NCBI GenBank assembly: GCA_036377075.1
Contig: DASUZB010000285.1
Span: 1-9,096, forward strand
Length of the DNA: 9,096 nt
DNA from: DASUZB01 sp036377075
Lineage (GTDB): Bacteria; Actinomycetota; CALGFH01
Reading direction: 5' to 3'
Shown: positions 1-7,524 of the stretch, piece after piece
How the letters are laid out: every line of letters begins with the position of its first letter
Position numbering within the stretch: the stretch's first letter is position 1
Notes under the pieces: model-generated
Databases searched by the model: none
Seen by the model: only the letters and a program-made list of their open reading frames with translations
Told to the model about the DNA's origin: nothing
Program-made: the position numbers and the translations under genes

Positions 1-45
1 CAGCACGATCTCGCCGACCAGCTCGGCTACCGGTCCGAGGTGTAG
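1..45 (+). CDS. C-terminal end of an upstream gene (partial)
   Basis: The first frame is open from the window edge to a TAG at 43-45 and encodes QHDLADQLGYRSEV. Thirteen of its 14 sense codons end in G or C, as in the clear genes of this window, so it is probably the last residues of a real protein. The piece is too short to assign a family. The stop lies five bases before a long inverted repeat that could end this transcript. Confidence 0.45.
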   Translation, partial: QHDLADQLGYRSEV

Positions 46-49
46 GGAG

Positions 50-152
50 GTGGGCCGGAGCCGCGCGCCGGACTGACCAAGGAACGACGGAGGAGCCCCA
101 GGCGACGAAGGAGCGACGAGGGAAGCCGGCGCGCGAAGCGGCGCAGGCCCAC
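50..152. repeat. Long imperfect inverted repeat with purine-rich loop
   Basis: The left arm has GTGGGCC (50-56) and CCGCGCGCCGG (61-71). The right arm has CCGGCGCGCG (126-135) and GGCCCAC (146-152). The outer 7-bp arms are exactly complementary, and the inner arms pair over about ten bases. Between them are 54 bases, mostly purines, with repeated CGACG units near 84, 103 and 114. It follows the stop at 45 and precedes the small acidic gene. It could be a terminator-like structure, a dispersed intergenic repeat or the leader of the next gene. There is no T tract for a classical terminator. Confidence 0.5.
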
Positions 153-178
153 CGACCGTTTCTGAAAAAGGAGGAAGC

Positions 179-367
179 GTGCCCGACCCGGAGATGGACC
201 CCGACGAGGAGCTGGCCGACCTGCTCCCCGACGACATCGACCCCAGCGACATGGCCGAGAGCCTCGACGACGAGCTGATCGCCGAGGAGGGCGCGGAGTT
301 CGGGCTCGATCCCGACCTCGCCGTCTACGTGGCCGAAGAGGAGGAGGGCGAGGACCCGTTCGCCTGA
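179..367 (+). CDS. Small highly acidic hypothetical protein (62 aa)
   Basis: It starts at GTG 179, chosen because a strong Shine-Dalgarno run (AAAAAGGAGGAAGC) lies directly upstream, and stops at TGA 365-367. Of 62 residues, 13 are Asp and 13 are Glu; there is no Lys, Arg or His and no Cys. Acidic runs fill residues 3-11, 18-21, 30-37 and 53-59, broken by short hydrophobic pieces such as LADLL and LAVYV. There is no signal peptide, membrane segment or recognised domain. It lacks the DSL phosphopantetheine motif, so it is not an acyl carrier protein despite the fabF gene downstream. I do not recognise the family. The acidity could suit binding of a basic partner or of metal ions, but that is a guess. 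The ribosome binding site makes translation likely. Confidence 0.7.
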   Translation: MPDPEMDPDEELADLLPDDIDPSDMAESLDDELIAEEGAEFGLDPDLAVYVAEEEEGEDPFA

Positions 368-399
368 CGCGCCTGATGCGGCCGCGTCCCCATCTGCTT

Positions 400-471
400 G
401 GCCTCGCGCGCTGCAGGCAAGGGCCTCGCGCGCTTCAGGCATCCAGGGGCCTCGCGCGCTGCAGGCAAGGG
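400..471 (+). repeat. Three tandem direct repeats upstream of fabF
   Basis: The unit GGCCTCGCGCGCTGCAGGCA occurs at 400-419 and again, identically, at 448-467. A variant with TT for TG occurs at 422-441. Copies 1 and 3 also share the following AGGG, giving 24 identical bases each; copy 2 continues as TCCAGG. Start-to-start distances are 22 and 26 bp. Each unit has short GCCT/AGGC inverted ends. The array stops nine bases before an extended -10 element for fabF, so it could be a multi-site operator. It could equally be a replication-slippage product with no function. Confidence 0.75.
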
Positions 472-476
472 CGCCC

Positions 477-485
477 TGCTACCCT
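477..485 (+). promoter_or_regulatory. Candidate extended -10 promoter of fabF (leaderless)
   Basis: The sequence TGC-TACCCT fits the extended -10 pattern TGnTAnnnT. The hexamer at 480-485 ends nine bases before the ATG at 495, which places the transcription start at or next to the A of the start codon. No Shine-Dalgarno sequence stands at a usable distance; the only G-rich bases (487-492) are too close to the ATG. Leaderless mRNAs of this design are common in actinobacteria. No -35 box is visible; that position falls inside the third tandem repeat. Confidence 0.45.
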
Positions 486-494
486 TGGCGGGCT

Positions 495-1706
<1,212 letters not shown>

Positions 1707-1727
<21 letters not shown>

Positions 1728-2423
1728 GCGCGCACGGGTCAGCACCTCGACCGTCCCGCCGGCATGGCCGAGCAGCACCTCGTCGGCCTCGTCGAGGAAC
1801 AGGCCGTGCTCGACCACGCCGAGGGTGGCCTTGATCGCGGCGGCAAGGGCGTGCAGGTCGCCGCCCTCCGGGACGTGGCCGTCGATGATGTGGTGGCCCT
1901 CGTCGGTGCGCAGCGGACGACCGTCGGGGTCCAACCTGAGGGTGGCGCCCGGCAGCAGGCGCTCGAGGCGGTGCCTGGTCGACGGCCAGGCGAAGCGGAC
2001 CACCTCCACCGGCAGCGGGCGGGTGTGGCCCAGCCGGGGTACGCGCTTGCGCGCCTCGGCCACGATGGTGACCCGGCGCGCCGCGCCCATCACCAGTTTC
2101 TCGCGCAGCAGGGCGGCGCCGCCGCCCTTCACCAGGCCGAGCTCGGCGTCGACCTCGTCGGCGCCGTCGAAGGCGTGGTCGACGGCCACGCCCTCGTCGA
2201 GGTCGACCAGCTCGAAGCCGGCGGCACGGGCGAGCGCCTCGGTGCGGCTCGAGGCCACCACCAGCCGCGGCCGCGCCCCGTCCCCCGCCGCCGGCCAGCG
2301 CGACGCCAGCGCCGAGACCATGCTGAACACCGCCCGGCCCGAGCCGAGCCCGACGGTCGTGCCCGGCTCGACCAACTCCAGGGCCGCCGCCACCGCGGAC
2401 GCCCTGGCGGCCTCCTCGCTCAT
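1707..2423 (-). CDS. rpiA: Ribose-5-phosphate isomerase A
   Basis: This 238-residue enzyme interconverts ribose 5-phosphate and ribulose 5-phosphate in the non-oxidative pentose phosphate pathway. It has the family blocks in order: the phosphate loop VGLGSGRA (24-31), DGADEV (86-91) with the two active-site aspartates Asp86 and Asp89, KGGGAALLREK (99-109) with Lys99 and the catalytic base Glu108, and the C-terminal VVEHGLFL (203-210). The length is usual. The phosphate loop differs from the common GTGST form, having Arg30 where Ser or Thr is usual. The usual ADxSK segment reads AEARK. The ATG at 2423 is preceded by GGGAGG four bases upstream. The gene points toward fabF, with overlapping 3' ends, and diverges from the acyl-CoA ligase gene. 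Confidence 0.9.
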
Positions 2424-2489
2424 CGCGCCTCCCGCTCCGGCCTCACCCGCCTAGGGCGATTCTCTCCCGCCTGCCCCAGCCGGGGGCTA

Positions 2490-2516
2490 CCCGGCCGGGC
2501 CGGCACATCCTAGAGT
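2490..2516. promoter_or_regulatory. Candidate divergent promoter region of rpiA and the acyl-CoA ligase gene
   Basis: The 138-bp gap between the two divergent starts holds TAGAGT (2511-2516) on the plus strand and TAGGAT (2512-2507) on the minus strand, overlapping by two bases. Both fit the actinobacterial -10 form TAnnnT. They would give leaders of about 40 bases for the ligase gene and about 75 for rpiA. A perfect 10-bp palindrome, CCCGGCCGGG, lies next to them at 2490-2499 and could bind a regulator. No convincing -35 box is seen on either strand, so the two hexamers are candidates only. Confidence 0.35.
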
Positions 2517-2561
2517 CGACACTGCGGTGCGGCGGTGGCAGCCCAGAGGAGGTCCGGCGCG

Positions 2562-4190
2562 ATGATGGACTACCCGCTCACGATCCAGAGCATCTACGAC
2601 CGGGCGCGGACCCTGTTCCCGGAGAAGCAGATCGTGTCGCGGCGAGGTCCCGACGCAGTGGCCCGGACCACCTACGGCGAGTGGGCCGAGCGCGTCGCCC
2701 GGTTCGCCGGCGCCCTGCGCGGGCTCGGCGTCGGCAGGGGCGACCGGGTGGCCACCTTCTGCTGGAACCACGACCGCCACCTGGAGGCGTACTTCGCCGC
2801 CGCGCTGATGGGCGCGAGCTACCACACGGTCAACATCCGCCTCGGACCCGACCAGCTCGCCTACATCGTCAACCATGCCCGCGACAAGGTCCTGGTGGTG
2901 GACGCGAGCCTGGCCCGCGCGATCGCCCCGGTGATCGGCCAGCTCGACACCGTCGAGCACGTGCTGCTGATCGACGACGGCGCCCCGGCCGCCGAACTGG
3001 ACGCGGCGGCGGTGCACGACTACGACGCCGTGGTCGAGGCCGCCAACCCGATGACCGACTGGCCGCGGCTGGACGAGCAGGAGACCGCCGGCATCTGCTA
3101 CACCTCGGCGACCACCGGCAACCCCAAGGGGGTCGCCTACAGCCATCGCGCGATCTTCCTGCACACGCTGATGCTCGGCACGGTGGGGACGATGGCGGTG
3201 GGCGAGCGCGACGTGCTGCTGCCGATCGTGCCGATGTTCCACGTCAACGCGTGGGGCATGCCGTTCGCGGCCGCCTGGTACGGGGCCGTCCCGGTGTTCG
3301 GCGGCCCGGCGCCGACGCCGGCCGACTACGTCCGGCTGATCCGCGAGGAGGGCGTGACCATCTCCGCCGGCGTGCCAACCGTCTGGCTCGGCGTGCTGCA
3401 GCTCCTCGAGCAGGAGGGCGGCGACCTGAAGCCGCTGCAGCGCATCGTCTGCGGCGGCTCGGCCGCGCCGGTCTCGATGATCCGGGCCTTCGAGCAGCGC
3501 CACGGGGTCGAGTTCTTCCACGCCTACGGCATGACCGAGGCGTCGCCGCTGACCCACTTCTCGCGGCTCAAGGCGAGCCTCGCCGACCTGCCGGAGGACG
3601 CCCGCTACTCCTACAAGGCCAAGCAGGGCATGCTCGTGCCCGGGCTGGAGCAGCGCATCGTGGACAGCGACGGCAGGGAGGTGCCCGCCGACGGCAAGTC
3701 CATGGGCGAGCTGCTGCTGCGCGGGCCCACCATCGCCAACGAGTACCTCGACGACGAGCGCTCCGCCGAGACCTTCATCGACGGGTGGTACCACACCGGC
3801 GACGTCGCCACCCTCGACGGCGAGGGCTACCTGCAACTGGTCGACCGGACCAAGGACCTGGTCAAGTCCGGCGGCGAGTGGATCTCCAGCGTGGAGCTGG
3901 AGAACGCCTTGATGGGCCACCCGGAGTTGGCCGAGGCGGCGGTGATCGCCGTGCCGGACGAGCGCTGGGGCGAGCGGCCGCTCGCCGTGGTGGTGCGCAA
4001 GCCCGGCGCCACGCCCACCGAGGCCGAGCTGGCCGCCTCGCTCGCCGGCAAGTTTCCCAAGTGGCAGCTGCCCGACCGCTTCGAGTTCGTCGAGGAGATC
4101 CCCAAGACCGCCACGGGCAAGTTCTCCAAGCGCGCCCTGCGCGAGCGCTTCGCCGCCACCATCGGCGACGACGACAGCGACGAACGCTGA
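2562..4190 (+). CDS. AMP-forming acyl-CoA ligase (FadD/DmdB-like)
   Basis: This 542-residue ANL-superfamily ligase would activate a carboxylic acid as acyl-AMP and pass it to CoA. The core motifs are all present: P-loop YTSATTGNPKG (180-190), FHVNAWG (226-232) in the acyl-pocket region, YGMTEASP (322-329), YHTGD (410-414), the hinge segment DRTKDLVKSGGEWIS (428-442) and PKTATGK (514-520) with the catalytic Lys520. This pattern is typical of medium- or long-chain fatty acyl-CoA ligases and of methylmercaptopropionate-type ligases; the substrate cannot be told from sequence alone. I chose ATG 2562 over the upstream GTG 2535 because AGAGGAGG (2545-2552) stands nine bases before it; ATG 2565 is also possible. 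There is no membrane segment, so the enzyme is cytosolic. The stop lies 4 bp from the stop of the convergent histidine kinase gene. Confidence 0.92.
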   Translation: MMDYPLTIQSIYDRARTLFPEKQIVSRRGPDAVARTTYGEWAERVARFAGALRGLGVGRGDRVATFCWNHDRHLEAYFAAALMGASYHTVNIRLGPDQLAYIVNHARDKVLVVDASLARAIAPVIGQLDTVEHVLLIDDGAPAAELDAAAVHDYDAVVEAANPMTDWPRLDEQETAGICYTSATTGNPKGVAYSHRAIFLHTLMLGTVGTMAVGERDVLLPIVPMFHVNAWGMPFAAAWYGAVPVFGGPAPTPADYVRLIREEGVTISAGVPTVWLGVLQLLEQEGGDLKPLQRIVCGGSAAPVSMIRAFEQRHGVEFFHAYGMTEASPLTHFSRLKASLADLPEDARYSYKAKQGMLVPGLEQRIVDSDGREVPADGKSMGELLLRGPTIANEYLDDERSAETFIDGWYHTGDVATLDGEGYLQLVDRTKDLVKSGGEWISSVELENALMGHPELAEAAVIAVPDERWGERPLAVVVRKPGATPTEAELAASLAGKFPKWQLPDRFEFVEEIPKTATGKFSKRALRERFAATIGDDDSDER

Positions 4191-4194
4191 GTCC

Positions 4195-5814
4195 CTACTT
4201 GCTCCCGCCCTCGGCGGCGCGGCCGCGGCGGTGCAACTGGACGCTGATCGTGGTGCCCTCCCCTAGGCGGGACTCGACCAGGAAGCGGCCGCCGACCATC
4301 TCGACGCGCTCGCGCATGCCGGCGAGGCCGAAATGGCCCTCCGCGGCCAGCCGGGCCTGCTGCGACATGTCGAAGCCGACGCCGTCGTCGCTGATCCGCA
4401 GGCGCACCAGGCCGTTGTCGGCGGCGAGCCAGATGCGCACGTGGGCGGCGTTGGCGTGCTTGCCGACGTTGGCGAGCGACTCCCGCGTCACCCGGTAGAG
4501 GACGGTCTCCAGCTCGGGCGCGAGCGCCCGGCCCAGGTCGGTCTCGACCTCGCAGTCCACCCCGGAGTCGGCCTGGAAGGTCTCCACCTGCCGGCGCAGG
4601 GCGGTCTCCAGGCCGAACTGGTCGAGCACCGGCGGGCGCAGCTCCGCGACCAGCCGCCGCAGGCCGGCGATCTCGCCGGCGAGCCGCTGCTCCAGGTCGC
4701 CCAGCAGCGCCTCGGCACCCTCGGCGTCGCCGCCGCGCAGGCGCAGGCCGAGCCGCGACAGCCGCAGGCCGAGCGCCGCCAGGCCCTGCACCGGCCCGTC
4801 GTGCAGGTCGGCGGCCAGGCGCCGCCGCTGCTCGTCGGTGGCGCGCAGCACCGTCTGCATGACCCGCTTGCGCTGGTCCTGCAGCGCCAGCTCGGCGGCC
4901 AGGTCGGCCATGCGCACGAGCGTGAGCAGGAAGACCACCACCGAGACGACGGCGATCATCTCGGCCTCGATCGGCTGGCCCCGCAGGTCCTGGATGACCA
5001 GCACGGCCGGGGCGACCAGCGAGGCCGCGGCCAGCACCGCCAGCCGGTTGCGGGTGAGCCGTGAGCCGGCCGGGCTGCGCTCGGGCAGGGCGCGCATGGA
5101 CGGGTGCAGCGCGGCCGCACCCCAGCAGAGGTAGAACAGGAGCCAACAGAGGTCGATCGGGCTGCCTGGCTGCCACGTGCCGGCGAGCTGCCGGAGTCCG
5201 TAGACCACGTCGCCGACGAGCAACGACCCGGTGCTCAGAGCGAGCAGCCAGAACGCCGGCGGCCGGCGGCCGGGCCCGACGGCCAGGCGAACCGCCACGG
5301 CGAGCAGGAGCACGTCGCCGAGCGGGTAGGCGATCGACACCAGCCGGTCGACCAGGCTCAGGTCCGGGTTGTCCACGTAGGGATCGATCAGGAACACCCA
5401 GGCCAGCAGGCCCATACCGGCGGCGATCACGGTGGCGTCGAGCAGGCTGGCGCGGTCCCGGCCAGGGCGGCGCTGGCGGATCAGGAGCAGCAGCCCGGCC
5501 ACCAGCGCCGGGTACATGGCCAGGTAGAGCACGTCGGCGAAGTACGGCGCCGGACCGGTCAGGTGCAGGACCCGGTTGCGCAGGAAGTAGAGGAAGTCGC
5601 CGACGACGAGGAAGAGCTGGCCGGCGGCGAACAGGTACCAGGCGGCCGGTCGGCTCGGCCGGTTCCAGCGCACGCCGAGCACGATCGCGGCGGCGGAGGA
5701 GAGCCCGATCGCCGGCCAGACCAGCAGCCGTGCCGGGTCAGGTGGCAGCAGGAAGTACGCCGTGACCAGCGCGGCGCCTGCGCAGAGGTAGAGCTGCCAG
5801 CTCCGTGCGCTCAT
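4195..5814 (-). CDS. Multi-TM sensor histidine kinase, NarL/DesK type (HisKA_3)
   Basis: This 539-residue membrane kinase would autophosphorylate and pass the phosphate to a NarL-family response regulator. About ten hydrophobic segments fill residues 8-302 and form an integral-membrane sensor region without an obvious extracellular domain. It contains an internal similarity: FLVVGDFLYFLR (69-79), then a YFADVLYLAMYP block, resembles SLLVGDVVYGLR (197-208), then SPIDLCWLLFYL. A linker leads to the dimerisation domain, with phosphoacceptor His338 in DLHDGPVQG. The ATPase domain has the N box RESLANVGKHANA (Asn449), G1 DDGVGFD (476-482) and G2 GHFGLAGMRERV (493-504). The frame is open far upstream, but ATG 5814 is the first start after the terminator of the preceding gene and begins a normal membrane N terminus; its ribosome binding site (GAGGCGGGC) is weak. 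No response regulator is in the window. Confidence 0.88.
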   Translation of the reverse strand: MSARSWQLYLCAGAALVTAYFLLPPDPARLLVWPAIGLSSAAAIVLGVRWNRPSRPAAWYLFAAGQLFLVVGDFLYFLRNRVLHLTGPAPYFADVLYLAMYPALVAGLLLLIRQRRPGRDRASLLDATVIAAGMGLLAWVFLIDPYVDNPDLSLVDRLVSIAYPLGDVLLLAVAVRLAVGPGRRPPAFWLLALSTGSLLVGDVVYGLRQLAGTWQPGSPIDLCWLLFYLCWGAAALHPSMRALPERSPAGSRLTRNRLAVLAAASLVAPAVLVIQDLRGQPIEAEMIAVVSVVVFLLTLVRMADLAAELALQDQRKRVMQTVLRATDEQRRRLAADLHDGPVQGLAALGLRLSRLGLRLRGGDAEGAEALLGDLEQRLAGEIAGLRRLVAELRPPVLDQFGLETALRRQVETFQADSGVDCEVETDLGRALAPELETVLYRVTRESLANVGKHANAAHVRIWLAADNGLVRLRISDDGVGFDMSQQARLAAEGHFGLAGMRERVEMVGGRFLVESRLGEGTTISVQLHRRGRAAEGGSK

Positions 5815-5933
5815 GCCCGCCTCGTCGATCGTGCCACGTGGAACCGCGAGCCCCCGGGATGCGAGCAGGCTGAGGCGGCCGCCGCGAACCGGGGGACCAG
5901 CGGTCTGCCTTCCGTCGCAATCCTCACCATCCT

Positions 5934-5977
5934 GGCAGCCCCGGTCAAGCGTCGCGCCCGCCACGACCGGGGCGGCC
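5934..5977 (-). terminator. Stem-loop terminator after the oxoamine synthase gene
   Basis: CCCCGGTC (5939-5946) pairs exactly with GACCGGGG (5965-5972) across an 18-base loop. The stem extends by G5938-C5973 and, past one mismatch, by the GGC/GCC pairs at 5934-5936 and 5975-5977. On the minus strand it begins 13 bases after the stop of the PLP enzyme gene. No T tract follows, as is frequent in high-GC genomes. It suggests that the PLP enzyme and the kinase downstream on the same strand are separate transcripts, at least in part. Confidence 0.55.
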
Positions 5978-5990
5978 CTGGGTGGACCGC

Positions 5991-7289
5991 TCACGCGCTG
6001 GCGCGGAAGCGGAAGCGGTCGGCGAGCTGGTCGAGCACGCCGAGCAGGTGGTCGACCTGCTCGTCGGTGTTGGCCGCGGTGACCTGGATGCGGAAGCCGA
6101 CCTCCTGGCGCGGCACCCCCGGGTAGAAGGCCAGGGTGACGTAGATGCCGCGGTCGAACAGGAAGCGGCCGAGCGCGTCGAGGTCGTCCGCGTCGGCCAG
6201 GGGGACCTCCACCAACGGGAAGCCCGACCGGTTCAGGGTGCCCATGCCGAGCTCGGCCAGCCGGCCGAGCACGCGGCGGCTCTTGGCGTACAGGTCGGCG
6301 CGGATCTGGTCGCCGCGGCGCGCGTTGACCTGGAGGCCGAGGAGCACCGCGGCCAGCGAGGCGACCGGCGAGGGCCCGGAGTACAGGTACGGCGCCGCGG
6401 CGACCTTGAGCAGCGTCTTGACCCGGGTGGGGCAGGCGACGAAGGCGAGCAGCGCGGAGTAGGCCTTGGAGAGCCCGCCGGCGAGCACGATGCTGTCGTA
6501 GCCCTCGCCGAGGTGGCGCACGACCCCGTTGCCGCGGCGGCCGTAGGGGCAGAGCTCGTCGGCGGCGCGCTCCCCGACCACGCCGAAGCCGTGGGCGTCG
6601 TCGACGTACAGCACCGCATCGTGCTCGCGCGCGAGCCGGGTCAGGGTGGCCAGGTCGGGAGGGTTGCCGGTCATGCTGTTGATGCCGTCGAGGCAGACCA
6701 GGCGCGGACCGCGGCCGGCCGTGCGGAGCTGGCGTTCCAGGTCCTCGGCGTCGTCGTGGGCGTAGCGGCGCAGGGTGGCGCCCTGGCCTCGGGCGACCAC
6801 GCAGCCGTCGTAGACGGTCTTGTGGGCGCGCGCGTCGACCAGGATGGTGCCGCCGGCGGCCAGCGCCGGGATCACCGAGCCGGAGGTGAGGGTGAGGGTG
6901 GGCAGGGCCAGGACGTCCTCGGCGCCGAGCAGCTCGCGCAGCTGCACCTCGATGCGCTCGTACAGCACCGGGCTGGCCAGCATCCGCGACCAGCTCGGGT
7001 GGGTGCCCCAGCGGTGCAGGTAGGCGGGGATGCCCTCGATGATCTCGGGGTCGAGGTCGAAGCCGAGGTAGTTGCAGGAGGCGAAGTCGTCGAGCCAGCG
7101 GTCGCCGATCCGGATGCGGCGCCCGTCGACCTCGTCGACGACCGCGTCGATCAGCGGGTGCGACGCCTGCAGGCGGACCAGGTCGGCATTGACCTCGAGC
7201 CAGCGATCCTGCCAGTTGCGCGGCTCCCGCCAAGCGGCCGCCGATCCCGGCCGCTTGGCCGCCCTGCAGCCCTGCGCTCCCTGCCCCAT
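5991..7289 (-). CDS. PLP-dependent alpha-oxoamine synthase-like enzyme (BioF/KBL/SPT superfamily)
   Basis: This is a 432-residue fold-type I PLP enzyme of the group that condenses an amino acid with an acyl thioester and releases CO2 (8-amino-7-oxononanoate synthase, 2-amino-3-ketobutyrate ligase, serine palmitoyltransferase). Family blocks appear in order: NYLGF (73-77), DARAHKTVYDG (152-162), YAHDD (176-180), DGINSMTGNPPDLATL (201-216), VDDAHGFGVVGE (229-240) with Asp230, Asp231 and His233, GGLSKAYSA (271-279) with Lys275 as the likely PLP Schiff base, and the C-terminal GFRIQVTAANT. Two blocks are atypical: THPSWSRMLASPVLYERIE (96-114) replaces the usual Gly-rich SR..GT...H..LE, and PTLTLTSGSVIPAL (130-143) lacks the aromatic or His residue normally stacked on PLP. 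The enzyme is thus a divergent member whose acyl donor and amino acid cannot be assigned. ATG 7289 has a good ribosome binding site (GGAGGAGGG). Confidence 0.85.
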   Translation of the reverse strand: MGQGAQGCRAAKRPGSAAAWREPRNWQDRWLEVNADLVRLQASHPLIDAVVDEVDGRRIRIGDRWLDDFASCNYLGFDLDPEIIEGIPAYLHRWGTHPSWSRMLASPVLYERIEVQLRELLGAEDVLALPTLTLTSGSVIPALAAGGTILVDARAHKTVYDGCVVARGQGATLRRYAHDDAEDLERQLRTAGRGPRLVCLDGINSMTGNPPDLATLTRLAREHDAVLYVDDAHGFGVVGERAADELCPYGRRGNGVVRHLGEGYDSIVLAGGLSKAYSALLAFVACPTRVKTLLKVAAAPYLYSGPSPVASLAAVLLGLQVNARRGDQIRADLYAKSRRVLGRLAELGMGTLNRSGFPLVEVPLADADDLDALGRFLFDRGIYVTLAFYPGVPRQEVGFRIQVTAANTDEQVDHLLGVLDQLADRFRFRASA

Positions 7290-7357
7290 GCCGCCCTCCT
7301 CCCCACGAGGACGGCGAAGCGCGCGATCCGGCGCCCGGCCCCCGCCGCCCGTACGAA

Positions 7358-7393
7358 GGGGTGCGCCCGCCGGGTCCCGGCAGCGCGCACCCC
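7358..7393. repeat. Nested hairpin upstream of the oxoamine synthase gene
   Basis: GGGGTGCGC (7358-7366) is exactly complementary to GCGCACCCC (7385-7393). Inside it GCCGGG (7369-7374) and CCCGGC (7376-7381) pair around a single T. Together they form one 36-base stem-loop with a small internal loop. It lies 69-104 bases before the minus-strand ATG at 7289. It could be the 5' end of that mRNA, an operator, or a terminator of something once located where the IS now sits. No T tract flanks it. Confidence 0.65.
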
Positions 7394-7399
7394 GTGGAC

Positions 7400-7405
7400 A
7401 CCCTA
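7400..7405 (-). promoter_or_regulatory. Candidate -10 element for the oxoamine synthase gene
   Basis: On the minus strand TAGGGT reads from 7405 to 7400 and fits the TAnnnT form. A start about seven bases downstream would be near 7393, the first base of the nested hairpin, so the transcript would begin with that stem-loop. No good -35 box is visible. The left end of the insertion sequence is only about 32 bases upstream and may have replaced part of the original promoter. Confidence 0.3.
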
Positions 7406-7436
7406 CGGGAAGGTGGAATAACCGCTTTGTTCACCG

Positions 7437-7467
7437 GGGGCTAGCGGCAATGCCGGTCAGTTAGCGG
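7437..7467 (+). repeat. Left terminal inverted repeat of the IS
   Basis: Read inward, the left end matches the complement of the right end at 9030-9060 over the TAGC block, the exact core CAATGCCGGTCAG (7448-7460) and a following T.GCG block. This end also overlaps the presumed transposase promoter, as is common for IS ends. Confidence 0.75.
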
Positions 7468-7490
7468 TTGTGGGCTTTGCGGCATAGCGT
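7461..7490 (+). promoter_or_regulatory. Candidate transposase promoter
   Basis: TAGCGT (7485-7490) fits the TAnnnT -10 form. TTAGCG (7461-7466), a weak relative of TTGACG, stands 18 bases upstream at the inner edge of the terminal repeat. A start near 7497 would give a short leader containing the GAGAAGGGGGG ribosome binding site at 7511-7521. Confidence 0.3.
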
Positions 7491-7524
7491 CCCTCCCGTA
7501 CGTTTCGACCGAGAAGGGGGGCGC

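Noticed and set aside
179..367. Acidic protein as an acyl carrier protein partner of FabF
   Set aside because: It lacks the DSL phosphopantetheine-attachment motif and is shorter than the usual ACP.
400..471. Tandem repeats as a small CRISPR array
   Set aside because: The units abut or overlap with no unique spacers, and there are no cas genes.
2487..3920. Long antisense frame across the acyl-CoA ligase gene
   Set aside because: It has no motifs and repetitive Val/Gly/His composition typical of antisense shadows, against an unmistakable ligase on the plus strand.
5851..5895. CCCCCGG and CCGGGGG inverted repeat upstream of the kinase gene
   Set aside because: It is only 7 bp with a 31-base loop in a GC-rich stretch, easily a chance match; no promoter element aligns with it.
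5982..7421. 479-codon plus-strand frame opposite the oxoamine synthase
   Set aside because: It mirrors the real minus-strand gene and shows no domain.
4195..7434. One 1079-codon minus-strand frame running through the kinase and the oxoamine synthase
   Set aside because: The upstream part is Arg/Pro-rich translation of the wrong frame across the PLP enzyme gene. The kinase begins naturally at 5814 after a terminator and a 176-bp gap.
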